Source: Willaertia magna (taxonomy: Eukaryota > Heterolobosea > Eutetramitea > Acrasida > Naegleriidae). Taken from it: a stretch of DNA of 28,842 nucleotides. The notes beneath the pieces are model-generated. The model was not told the origin of the DNA. It saw only the letters and a list, made by a program, of their open reading frames with translations, and did no database searches. Below, piece by piece: positions 7,151 through 17,855 of the stretch. Numbering within the stretch: the first letter of the stretch is position 1; each line of letters opens with the position of its first letter. A program made the translations under genes and the position numbers. The stretch covers positions 1 to 28,842 of the forward strand of contig CADWAF010000543.1 in NCBI GenBank assembly GCA_902984215.1, given 5' to 3'.

Positions 7151-7888
7151 TTATCCAGAATAATCACTTGCACTATCTTCTTCCTCTCCATGTGCTTCTT
7201 CTTCTACAGGTAATGGACCTAACGGAGATGGTGCATTAGGAGTATCAAGAATGGATGGATCTAAACCTTCATTTCTCATAGTATGTTCAATCTGTACTCT
7301 AGGTACTCTAACTTTATAGAAAAGACGGAAATAATTAGCAAGACGAGGATCTTTTTCACATGTAAGAATATCGGATTGTTCTTCAGCAACATTTGGTGTA
7401 GTTACAGTTGTTGTAGATGGAGGTGGGACATTTGAAATAGAAGGAGGTGGAGGAACAGAAGAAGAAGTATTATTCATGTTTGGTGGTGGAGGTATATTAC
7501 CACCCATTGTTGGAGGAGGTGGTACGTTGCCACTTCCGAAAGAAGAAGGTGGTGGAGGTATATTTTGATTGTTAGTAGTATTAGTTGGTACATTATTTGA
7601 AGTGGTGGTTGTTGTAACAATTCCTGATTCCCATTCTTTCATCTTTTGATCTAATCCGTCAATGGATCGTAATTTAGATTCTAATAAGTGAAGAGTAATC
7701 TCTAATCGTTGTAGGTCATTAGTGACTTTATGTAGTTTTGATTCACAAGTAGTAGCAAATTGATTTAAAAATTGTACAGTTTGGAGTGAAAAAGCATTCA
7801 TTATCTCCAATGTTTGATAAAATTCAATCGGAGTGTTTTCTCCTTTACGTTTTGTTTGTTTCCTTGACGAAGTAACACTAAAACTCAT
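7151..7888 (-). CDS. WASHC3: WASH complex subunit 3 (CCDC53)
   Basis: This 245-residue protein is the small coiled-coil subunit of the WASH complex, which activates Arp2/3-driven actin on endosomes for sorting and recycling. The family signature is clear: residues 30-80 read LQTVQFLNQFATTCESKLH then LQRLEITLHLLESKL..I.GL, the conserved helix that packs into WASH. Near the C-terminus DPRLANYF and VRVPRVQIEHTMRNEGLDP.IL..PNAP match the second conserved block, followed by an acidic tail. Between them lies a Thr/Asn linker with four PPPP runs (111-114, 123-126, 133-136, 146-149) and a final PPP. Such runs commonly bind profilin and are longer than in the human protein. It is divergent from the neurofibromin gene, 150 bp apart. 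Confidence 0.92.
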   Translation of the reverse strand: MSFSVTSSRKQTKRKGENTPIEFYQTLEIMNAFSLQTVQFLNQFATTCESKLHKVTNDLQRLEITLHLLESKLRSIDGLDQKMKEWESGIVTTTTTSNNVPTNTTNNQNIPPPPSSFGSGNVPPPPTMGGNIPPPPNMNNTSSSVPPPPSISNVPPPSTTTVTTPNVAEEQSDILTCEKDPRLANYFRLFYKVRVPRVQIEHTMRNEGLDPSILDTPNAPSPLGPLPVEEEAHGEEEDSASDYSG

Positions 7889-8038
7889 TTTTTTTGGTTA
7901 GCTGTTTATGAAAGGAAAATTGGAAGGGAGGCAATTGATTTTGATGGATAACTGACACCGCCCAAATTTTTTTCAAATCTTTTCAAAAAAAATTATCAAC
8001 AGGTTGATTGAAAAATCACTTTATTCACTAACACTAAG
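7889..8038. promoter_or_regulatory. Bidirectional promoter region, WASHC3 / NF1
   Basis: Only 150 bp lie between the start codons of two divergent conserved genes, so both promoters and 5' UTRs must fit here. Visible elements are a GC-richer ACACCGCCCAAATTTTT near 7954-7972, resembling the ACCCACCCA motif of two other divergent promoters in the window, and flanking T- and A-rich runs. No TATA-like box is evident. Shared regulation is inferred from geometry. Confidence 0.5.
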
Positions 8039-11000
8039 ATGTCCATGGAACATTTACTTGTGTTGACAACGGTTGAAAGAATTGGTGACTCTTTACCATC
8101 AACACCATCTAGTCAAAGAAGAAGAGGATATAATTTAAAAGGTTATATTAAAACATTAAATGATGTCGTAGTTCTACCAAATATTGACCTACATAAAGTG
8201 ATACAACCTCTTGTCGATTTGTACGATAATATTGCTAAAGTAAGTGATTGATCATCATATTAAAAATTTACTTTTAATTTTCCCGCTAATTTAAAAACAT
8301 TTTTTAACACAAAAATGCGTAAATTGATTCTTAAATAACAAATAGACTAGCATTCAAAGTTCTTTAAAACAGAATGATAAGAAAGTAAAGTTAGAATTAT
8401 TAAATAAATCAAAATTAATAGTTTTGAATTTGCTTTCAGAATATTTAGATCTAGCTATAGATCAAAGAAATGTAAGTAGGCTAAGTTAATTTTTCCGAAC
8501 AAAAGTGAATAACTATTTTCAACAGTTAATTCTTCCAAATCATCATTTAAATAATATGTTTTATGATTTTGATGAAGAAGATTTATTAAACGAAGAAGAA
8601 AAGGAAGAAGAAGAAGCTGAAGAAAATGAAGAATTAATTGAACTAAAAGAAAACCCACAACAAAATCAAGAAGAATCAGAATTGAGTACCCCAACTCTTG
8701 ATAAGAATGAAGCAGTCCAACGTGCAACAAATAAACATAAGGCTTCTATCGTGTTTAAAAGAAAAATTTTGGAGGGAACAAAGAAAGCGAAAGAATTAGA
8801 TGAAACAACTGCATTAAATCTTTTTCAATTAGTTGCTACTAGATTATTACTAAATCATGATATCTTTTATGATTCCTCAACAGAAGAAGGAGTAGTAAAA
8901 AATAGTAACATTATGTACTTAGAAAGTCAAATCAATTATAAATGTACGGAAATATTATTTAAATTGAGTATTTCAAATAGTGAAGCTTTATTTAAAGCTG
9001 CCGTTACTGATGCTATTGCAACTTGTAATAATAATAATTGTATGGATATCCCTTTTAATTCAGATTTAAATGAAGACAAAAAACCATTTACTTCTTGTTT
9101 AGCTCATTTGAAGTTAGTTGAATTTATGAATTGGAATGGAACAACTTTGGAAAAATTATTACGTATAGTTAATGAAAATATGAAAGGATATAACAAATAT
9201 GAAGAAGTTTTAAGTCAACCTTTAAGATTGGCTGTTTGGAATTTTATCATTAATTTTAGTGATGCGTATTTAGTTACATTGAAGTCATCAAGTTCTTCTT
9301 TAGTTGCTACATCTTTAAATTTATTTGAAAATTTATATAAGAATATGAAGAAGAAAAGTAAACGTATGGTTTGGCCTTTATTAGCCACTTTAATGTTATT
9401 ATTAAGTGATGAGTTCAGTAAATGTATAAAAGCAGGTAATAAGAACTCTGTTGGATCTTTTTATAAAGAGTTATTAAAACAACTTGACGAAAAAGATAAA
9501 TCTCATGCTTTAAATCCAATAATGGATTTATATTCCATAACTAGTTATATGAAGGATTTACAAGATAGCCCAGCTCATCAATTTGCAAATACTGTCCATG
9601 ATAAATTAGTAGAAATATTTTTCCCATCACAACCTTACACAGAAAAGAATAAGAAACCATATTCTGATGCTGAAGTAAATGAGTTGGAATTAATGTCAGA
9701 ATTTATAATTGCTTTTTATTTAAGAAACCCAACGAAGTGTAAACAACAAGTCTTTAGTGTTGCTTTCGAGGATGGAACAGTTGAACAACGTCAAGCAGTC
9801 AGTAAGGCATTACTATATTTAGTTTCTAATAGAAAAATAACTGGATTCCAAAAAGAATATGCTCAACTAATTCCATCAATCAGAGATCTATTTCGTGAAG
9901 TTTTTGAGGAATTCAATGAAAATTCTAATGAAACATCAAATTATTCAGCAAATAGTGGTTCTTCCAAAGTAGAAACGCCAACAAAACTTTCTACCAAAAA
10001 GTCTTTCAAATCATTAGCAGAAAGATTTGGAGAGAAATTTGGTGGGGGTAACAAGGATACAAGCTCAGTTGCCAGTGGCCAAACTCAAAGTAGTTTCAAG
10101 TTGTTTGATACAGTAAATACTTTACTTCATACTTTTTGTTCTGATCCACTATTGTTCCTAACAAAAGGGACTGACGTTCAAGGTGACAAAAAACATTATA
10201 ACGATCGTAATTTTACAATGCTAGCTGAATGCTTTGTTGACAATGATGATCCTTTAATTCAAGACCAAATAATTAGATTATTTCAAAAACTTTTCTTACA
10301 AAATCATATCAAAGATTGGAGCCCTGAAGATGTATTTATAGGATTTACAAATATTTCCACTGATGTTTTATCAAGATTATCACAGGCATTATTTGAATTG
10401 AATGAAATAGAACAATTACAACAAACAAAACAATTATTGTTCCTTTTAAGAACAATTACTTACAGATCTAAAAAATTTTATATTGACAATAGAGAACAAA
10501 TTCTTTTAATAGATCAAATTGTAAACGGTAGAAAAAGACTTCAATCACTTGAAATTTTAGCATCTAATTTATTAGTTTGTTTGTGTAGTACAGACAAAGA
10601 AATTTGGATAAATGTTACCAGATGTTTAAGAGATGTTTGTGACCAAATAGAGGCACTAGGAAACCAAAATTTAAAATATTTGAACTATAATTTTTATAGA
10701 CAACTATCTGGCGTTGACATCAATGGAAAAGTTTACAATGAAAGAAAGAGTCAAATTCAATTATTTAGAAGAGTTGAATATCAAACAAAAACCAATTTAG
10801 CAGCGTTTAACGAGGTTTATAATAGATGGAGAAGTTTAATTACTAATCAAGCCACAGATGATATTAACTCCACTATAACTTGGAAAGAATTATTTTCCAA
10901 TTACACTAGTTTGCTTTGTGCGCTTGGTGGTGTTTGTATTCAAAGAAGAGAAGAAACTAAAGAAAAACAATCAACACCTGTTCCAAAGGTTTCTCCAATG

Positions 11001-14000
11001 GCATCACAAATGCTAGGATCAAAACAAACAAAAGATGATGCATCAGCAGAAAACGTAGATAATTTCATTAATGATTTAATGAAGCAAATTATCTGTGACA
11101 ATCCGAACATCAGACAAATGGTTACATACTCCATTTCTACCGACTTGGCTCCAGCACTTTATGAAAAACTATTCTTCCATATGAAGAAGTCCACCCAAGA
11201 GCAATTGGGTCAAAACTTTGCAGTCACACCTAAGAATGATATGCTTGTAGATCAATATTTATTCATCGTAAAAACAATTGTAGAATCACCAGATGCCACA
11301 TTCGATTTAACATTAGCAACAGAATTAGATTCTAATATTGAATTATTTGTCAATTATTGTACTCATGGTGCATTTGATAGCAGAAGTATGATAGATATGA
11401 AAATGAAAGTTTGTAGTTTAATTGAAGCACTATTTTCAAAGGCAGAATACATTTCATTTAATGACGAACAAAAGTTCAGAAGAAATATTGTAAAGCAAGT
11501 AATGGATTGGACATCTGACTTTGCGTTGAAGGAAGGTCATGAAAAAAAACAAAATACAGATAAAGATTCATTACTTGACCATACAAATGTCACAAGTGAA
11601 TTAAGAAAGAGTTATGCAGAGTTAGATCAATCTTGCTTAAAAGCTATTGCCTCACTTTTAACTGGTTTGGAAATTGCAAACGACGATAAAGGAAGACAAG
11701 AGTATTCCACATACTTCTCTTTATTATTACGTATTTTAAAGAAAGCAAAAGACTCCAACGTAACACTTCATCAACTAATTTTCAAAGCATTTTCCAGACT
11801 TTTACAAACCAATATCAGTTTTGGTTTGGAATACTATATGTCCAAGGTTTACGACAAAGATGAAACTGTTCGCTCAACATTTATGGCATTGTTGTCAGAA
11901 CTAATTAAGAGAGGTTTATTAGTAGAAGAAGAAGAAAAAGAACAAAATCAAGGTGCAACTATATCTAAATATCAACCATTGATCAACAAGTTAGTATTTA
12001 CAAATAGAAAAAGGGCATTGTTTGCATTATTTGCTCAATGTAAAAATCCTGAAAAGGATGAATTATGTGAAGCTGTCATAAGAGTATTCCAAAGTAAAGG
12101 TAATGTTGAAGTTTACCTATTAGATTTGTTAAGGAACAGTGTACTGAATGAAGTAGGTGCTACTCCATTAACCCAACCAGAAACTCTTTTCAGAAGTAAT
12201 AGTACAGCATCCAAATTAATGACAAAGTATTGTTTACGTTCCACACCTCCTTATCTAGAGCCACTAATTGGTGATTTTGTTCACAGCATGTGTTCTAATC
12301 CAAAGAAATTTGAAGTAGACCCTTCAAAAGCTCAACAACGTGGTGAAGATGTTAATGAAAATGTTAAAAATCTTACAGAAGTATTCCAAAACTTCATTGA
12401 CAGATTATGTGATTCTATTAATCAAACACCTTATACTCTTCGTTGTTATTGTAGATTCCTTTACGAAGAAGTAGGAAAGAAATTCCACAAATTGGATAAT
12501 GATGACCAACAATTTGATTTCAAATATATTGCTGTTGGTGGTTTCTTAATTTTACGTTTACTTTGTCCAGCCTTATTAAATCCAGTGACATACGGTTTGA
12601 CAAGTACTGAACTAAGTACAGACGCAAGAAGATATGGTATTCTTTTAACAAAATTAATTCAAAATCTTGCAAACGGTGTTCTTCCAAACGTAAAAGAAGA
12701 ATTTATGAAAGCTTTCGTAGATGTCACCCGTGACAATATGCAAAAAATTCAAGATTTCTTCGAAGCCTGTGCTCAACCAGTTCGTGAAGATGAAGACATT
12801 CCAAAATTAGAAGAAAATGTAACAGAAGATGAATTAAAAGAAGCATATACAGTGCTTTACAAGTTCTTCTATAATTATGCTGAGAGTTTGAGAGATGATT
12901 TATCTAAATTGTACGATGATGTAGAAGATGACCAAAAAATAGCTATCCAAGAACAATCAACAGAAGAAGCTCGCAAATCAGATTCTCGTAAATCTTTGAA
13001 GAATAAGCAACAAGGAGGTAAAACATTATACGATATTTTAGAAGATTCAATAGAATCTCTTGGAAAGCCACCTGAGGAAACCAAGTCAGGCAAAAGAACC
13101 AGTGGAAAGAAAAAGAAGGATGAAGATGAATTTTCCAACTATCTTTTTGATGAATTTATGAGAAAGAATGAAAATAGAGATTCTTCCAAAGTTGAAGAAA
13201 CTAAATTCTTCTACGTTAGTGAGAAAAAGAATGCAAAAGGACAACACGTTGTCTATTTTGTTCCAAACAATTTAGATTTAACTCGTTTCCCATTTGAATT
13301 ATACCAACTTTATGTTTTAAGAACTATGGAAAATATTTGGAAAGAACCATACTGTTTGGTAGTTGACTGTACTTTATGGTCAAAGAAACGTGATATTAAG
13401 TTGGTTCTTTTACTCACGCTTTCAAGACATATCCCTCAAGGTGCAAAAGCCAATTTACAAGATATTTATGTAGTAAACCCTAACAATTTTGCAAACAAGA
13501 CAACAAAGAAATTGGTTTCCCATCTTCACAAGGTACGTTGGCATGTAGCTACCAGTTACTCCTTCCAAGGCATTCAAGAGGATGATGCTGAAATCGAAGC
13601 TCCAATAGAAAAGAATACAAAAGGTGCAAAGTCCAAAGCAAAGACAAAATATGCTCTTGATTTAGAAAATCCAGCTCACAACGCCTTACCAGCACTTACA
13701 CAAAACCTTGTTGCTAAGAGTGAAGTTGTTTTTGATAATGTTCAATCTGTTTATTCATCACATGTAAAGGAGTGTGAACTAAGAATGTATGACCAATACC
13801 TATTTATTTTAGTTAAAGACGAAAAATTCATTAACAATAAGTATGAAAGCAAGAGTGTAGAGCACATTCCAATTTCCAGAATTACAGGTATTTCAACCAA
13901 GAAATCCTTATTTGGTGGAGGTAAGGGAGCCAAAGGAACAAAAGAATTTATTGTAAAATATATTGATGATGATGACACCGAAGCTTCATACTCTCTAAAA

Positions 14001-16556
14001 GCTCAATCCAATGAAGACAGAGAGCAAATATCTCAAGCTATTAGAAGTTATATCGAAAGAAAAACAAGAGGTTTTAAATCATCACAACAAGTTGACAAAG
14101 ATTTTAAGAGATTGAAACCTCAAGATGTTCCAGGTCAATTATTAGCTATTTCCTTCTTCAACATTGACTCCAAGAGTCATCAAACCAGAACTAGTGCTTA
14201 TACTTTATTAACATCCATCATTAATCAATTGAAGATTAAGAATGCAGAATCATTAGCATTAGAAAGTGACATTGCCCAAGTTCCAAGAAATACTGAAGAT
14301 GTGGTATTAAAAATTAGTACATTCGTGGCCAAACATAAACCAGATTTAACACTAGAATTCCTTTCAGAAACTTTATCGGCATTTAAGACCATGACAGGCA
14401 TGAAATCGAAACTCAAATGTGCTTCTTTCATTGTTCCTTGGTTAGAAAATTTAGCACCATTCGTAGAAGGACAGGAAGAAGGTGACGAGAAAGTAGAAAA
14501 AGTCAAACAATGGTTAGAAACATTCGCAAAGCTTTGTTGTGAATACGAAGAGATTTATCCATCTCTAAAAATAGTTTGGGAAACTCTTTGTAAGATACCT
14601 GCTTTAACACACATTGTTGTCGAAAGCGTATTGAGATTCGGTATTTCTAGCGACATGGGATTACATGGAGATCAATCTCTTGTTGGTGACATTTTAGAAT
14701 CAATTATTATGCATACACCAAAAGAATTAAATGTTTCAGAATGTATAATTAACAAGATAGTTGATTCCATTATGAATGGAGAGTTGAACATTGATCAATT
14801 GAACAAGCTTTCAACAAAAGAATTGGCCAAATCAAAGGAATTTGCTGGAAAAGTACCAATCTATGTACAATATCTCTTAATGCTTTCTTTCCATAACCAC
14901 TTAGATTTAATGCAAAATTTACCAAGCCTATTATATTTAATCACAGTGTTGGTAGGCATTGGAGGCGACGCTTTATTAAGATCTACACTATACGGGTTGT
15001 TCTCAAATATTCTTCACTCCTTAATTTTAATAGTACCTGAAGAGTTCTCTGAATCTAGACAAGCTTTAATCAAGTTACAAGAAAAAATGTTATCCACAGA
15101 TGTTAAGAGTTTATTTATGGGAGGCCCAACAGATCCAATACCTTTTGCTAGTTCTTTGGATCACATGAAATTACCTACTACTAAATTTGAAGAGTTAAAC
15201 ATGTATAAATATGAAGGTTTGGTTAGATTTATGAAGGAAATGATTGATTGCTTTGAGGTTGTTCCATATGAGGGAACAGATTTTGTACTTGAAACCGAAA
15301 GTGTAATAGAGACCGATCAAAATGAGCAAGTATCAATTAAGCAATACTGGTTACGTGAATACACAGATTTATGTAAAGAAACCATGAAAGCGGCAAACAT
15401 TATTTTCTTCCCAAGATCCCTTGTTGCTTACAGTATCGTTGCCTCAGCAGAACAATCTTATGATATGATTCCATTCGTATTGAATTTCCTTGGAAAACGC
15501 GGTGTTGACACCTTAAATGATGATGAGCTTATGCTTTCCATTATTTTATCAATCTGTCAATTTTGTGATAGTATTGTCTTGTTGACAAAAGAAAAGATTG
15601 GCACTATTCGTAAACTTACATTATTTGGATTATTCTTTTTGACTGTTGCAAACTCTAGAACATTTTCTGCAGTGGTAAAACTTTTAAGCAAGACTTTCAA
15701 TATGTTATTTGAAGCTCAAGATATTAATAACGATTATCTTTCCATTGGTGATTATTTCAATAATTGCTACAAATTAGAAAACAAACATAGCGAATTTGTT
15801 AAATCATACGAATCAGCAACAGGTTTAATATTTGGCGAACATTTCTCATTCACCCTTAGTCTTTTATTAATGAAAGGATTAACAGCATCTGACACATCAA
15901 CAAGAAGAACTACCGTTGCTTTCATTAAACAATTGGTACAAATAGGCAGCAAACTAAAGTATTTACAACAATCTCAACTAGGTTTCTATACAGCACTCAT
16001 CCCATTCGATAAGCAATATAACTCTGTATTGTTCAGTGACCAATTATTCACAAGAGAAATGTTTGAACACGATAAGGGAGAAAGAGTTTTCTTATTCCAA
16101 AAGTTTTTATTCTTATTGGTAACTGAAATTAAGGATTACACATGTGAAGCAGCTGTTTATAAGACATTAGCAAGAGGATTTGAAGCAATTTCAGATGTAT
16201 TTGAACCAGTTTTCCAAGATCACTTCAGTATGACACAAGTCATTAGAACCTACAGTTCTTCTCAAGATGATTACATCATTGAACAATCCCTAAACCTTTT
16301 CAAGATTATGAGTAACCATAGTAAATCTAGAAAATTAAATATTAAAGAACCTTTTGCTGATTGTGGATTTGAAGGTTTTAAGGGTCACCTCACATTCAAT
16401 ACAGTTAAGGCAGAAGTAAAGAAGAAGAGTACACAACTTGTTGCTAACTATTTAGTGGAAAATTTTAATGAAAAGGAATATACCACATTAGACTCGGTAA
16501 TAGTGTCAAAGAAAAAACAACCTAAATTACAAGCAAAGACATCCATTAAAAAGTAA
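8039..16556 (+). CDS. NF1: Neurofibromin (Ras GTPase-activating protein), three exons
   Basis: Exons 8039-8239, 8346-8471 and 8526-16556 join in phase 0 to give 2785 residues, close to human neurofibromin (about 2820-2840). Neurofibromin switches Ras off by speeding GTP hydrolysis. The RasGAP domain spans about 1325-1530: TLFRSNSTASKLMT carries the arginine finger Arg1332, and GGFLILRLLCPALLNP holds Arg1453, the counterpart of the stabilising arginine in the usual FLR motif (Phe is Ile here). A Sec14/CRAL-TRIO-like lipid domain with a PH-like part follows (about 1670-1960), with a Lys/Ala-rich insert. Then LKPQDVPGQLLAISFFNID and HKPDLTLEFLSE match the neurofibromin-specific HEAT-like C-terminal half. 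Residues about 130-145 are an acidic Glu run. The N-terminal half also aligns (MVWPLLATLMLLLSDE). AATAAA lies 33 bp past the stop. Confidence 0.94.
8240..8345 (+). other. NF1 intron 1
   Basis: GTAAGT at 8240 follows codon 67 and AAATAG ends at 8345, giving a 106-nt intron in phase 0. The 42-codon exon that follows (TSIQSSLKQNDKKVK...DQRN) is open in the right frame, while the unspliced frame stops two codons after the donor. A nearer AG at 8349-8350 would break the frame. Confidence 0.85.
8472..8525 (+). other. NF1 intron 2
   Basis: GTAAGT at 8472 and TTTTCAACAG ending at 8525 bound a 54-nt phase-0 intron. Splicing joins ...LAIDQRN directly to LILPNHHLNN. The ATG at 8505 therefore lies inside the intron and is not the start of the large exon. 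Confidence 0.88.
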
Positions 16557-16645
16557 ATGAATTACTTTTATTGTATTAATAATTAAATAATAAATAACCC
16601 CTTTAACAGTTAAGCATCAATCACATCAAAATAAATGCCAAAACA

Positions 16646-17655
16646 ATGTCTATTCACAAAAGACTTGATAAAAAAACAATTTTTATTCTACTATTGTCAA
16701 TAGTCGGAGCTATCTATGTTTTCACAACAATTCTCTTTAAGAAGAACCAAAACAACTCGCCACAAAGGCCCCCTCGTATTCCAACAACAATACAAGAAAC
16801 AATTGCAGGAGAAGGAAATTGTTTGGAAATAAAACCACCATTAAAACGATTCGATCCAAACATTAAAATGTTAAAATATAATCCATTCACAAATAAAACA
16901 TTACAAGCATTACATTATGAAACATCAGATGAAAGAAAAGTAAGATTTTCTTCAGTTTACAATGAGGGTATGTGGAATAATAAATTAAAACATGTTCCTC
17001 AAAGTGGTATTGGAAGTGCAAGGTCTTACACAAATTCTGCAAGACATGCTATTAAAACGGTGGTAAAAGCATATGGAATTAAAACCTTTGTAGACGCTCC
17101 TTGTGGTGATGTAAGTTAATTTTAAAAAATTTTTGTAACAATTTTAAACGTTTAAAAAAGGTCAATTGGATACAGTTACTATTTCCTTTCTTTAAAGAAA
17201 ATCAAATTGAATATATTGGAGTAGATATTGTTCCAGAATTAATAGCTAAACATAAAGTTACATTTAAAGATTATGAAGGAACTGTTAAATTTCAAGAAAA
17301 AGATTTAGCTGAACAAATTTTACCAAAAGGTGATTTAATATTTTGTAGACAAGCTTTACAACATATGAATCCTGGAAATGTATTAAAAACAATTCATAAT
17401 TTTTGTAAAAGTGGTGCAAAATATTTAATGACAACTTTATATTTAACTGGAACACAAGAAGAAAATGAAAAATTAATTTTTGGACCTCATGCTTCATTAA
17501 TTAATTTCTTAGCACCACCTTATAGTTTTATAGAACCTATTGCAATGTTTGTTGATGGTCAATTAAATCAAAAACAATATTTAGCATTATGGGAATTACC
17601 ATTAGAAGGTTGTCTAGATTACAATTTCAATCCAAATAATCATTTAAACAACTAA
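16646..17655 (+). CDS. Membrane-anchored class I SAM-dependent methyltransferase, two exons
   Basis: Exons 16646-17110 and 17161-17655 join in phase 0 to a 319-residue protein. Residues 11-31 (TIFILLLSIVGAIYVFTTILF) form one membrane segment after a short basic N-terminus, so a type II signal anchor with a lumenal catalytic domain (ER or Golgi) is likely. Splicing rebuilds motif I, FVDAPCGD|VNW, which neither exon holds whole. Then come YIGVDIVPELIAKH (second strand, acidic ribose contact Asp177), FQEKDL and GDLIFCRQALQHM (motif IV region). These are hallmarks of Rossmann-fold methyltransferases; the DAPCGD.NW...GVDIVPE subgroup occurs in bacteria and various eukaryotes. Substrate is unknown; a glycan or lumenal small molecule is a guess from topology. 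A polyadenylation-like AATAAA lies 15 bp past the stop. Confidence 0.85.
17111..17160 (+). other. Methyltransferase intron
   Basis: GTAAGT begins at 17111 and AAAAAG ends at 17160, a 50-nt phase-0 intron. Read-through would stop after two codons. Removing it fuses the motif I glycine-rich loop to the conserved NW that follows it in this family. Confidence 0.9.
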
Positions 17656-17855
17656 GTCAACTAATAATCAAATAAACCTTTTACAATCATACTTTTATAG
17701 TGTCAGCAACTTGAAATACACAAGTTACCAGTTCACAAATAACAACGACATCCACCACAACCAACCAGACTACTCGCTTGTTCAAGAGAACTAAAAAACA
17801 ACACCCATTCACTTTGTTTCATCATTCTATTCCCTTCTAATCAGCCTTCGAAAAA
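17656..17855 (+). promoter_or_regulatory. Spacer and 5' leader of the giant USP gene
   Basis: The 200-bp gap between two co-directional genes starts with an AATAAA (17671-17676) for the methyltransferase. The half nearest the USP start is rich in A and C (caccacaaccaaccag...) and has no ATG, as expected for a 5' leader. It is visibly less AT-rich than the coding sequence that follows. No defined promoter motif is seen. Confidence 0.35.

Noticed and set aside
8039..8251. Stand-alone 70-residue gene before NF1
   Set aside because: It ends two codons after a GTAAGT donor, and the following 42-codon block and large exon join it in phase 0; it is NF1 exon 1.
8505..8525. ATG at 8505 as the start of the large RasGAP frame
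   Set aside because: These seven codons lie inside a 54-nt intron ending TTTTCAACAG; starting there would drop conserved N-terminal sequence.
12875..14506. Several minus-strand frames of 60-93 codons inside NF1
   Set aside because: They lie opposite strongly conserved RasGAP and Sec14 coding sequence, and have Ser/Phe-rich shadow composition.
17365..17655. Separate 96-residue gene starting at 17365
   Set aside because: The same frame is open back to 17161, and joined to the preceding exon it rebuilds a methyltransferase core; 17365 is an internal Met.
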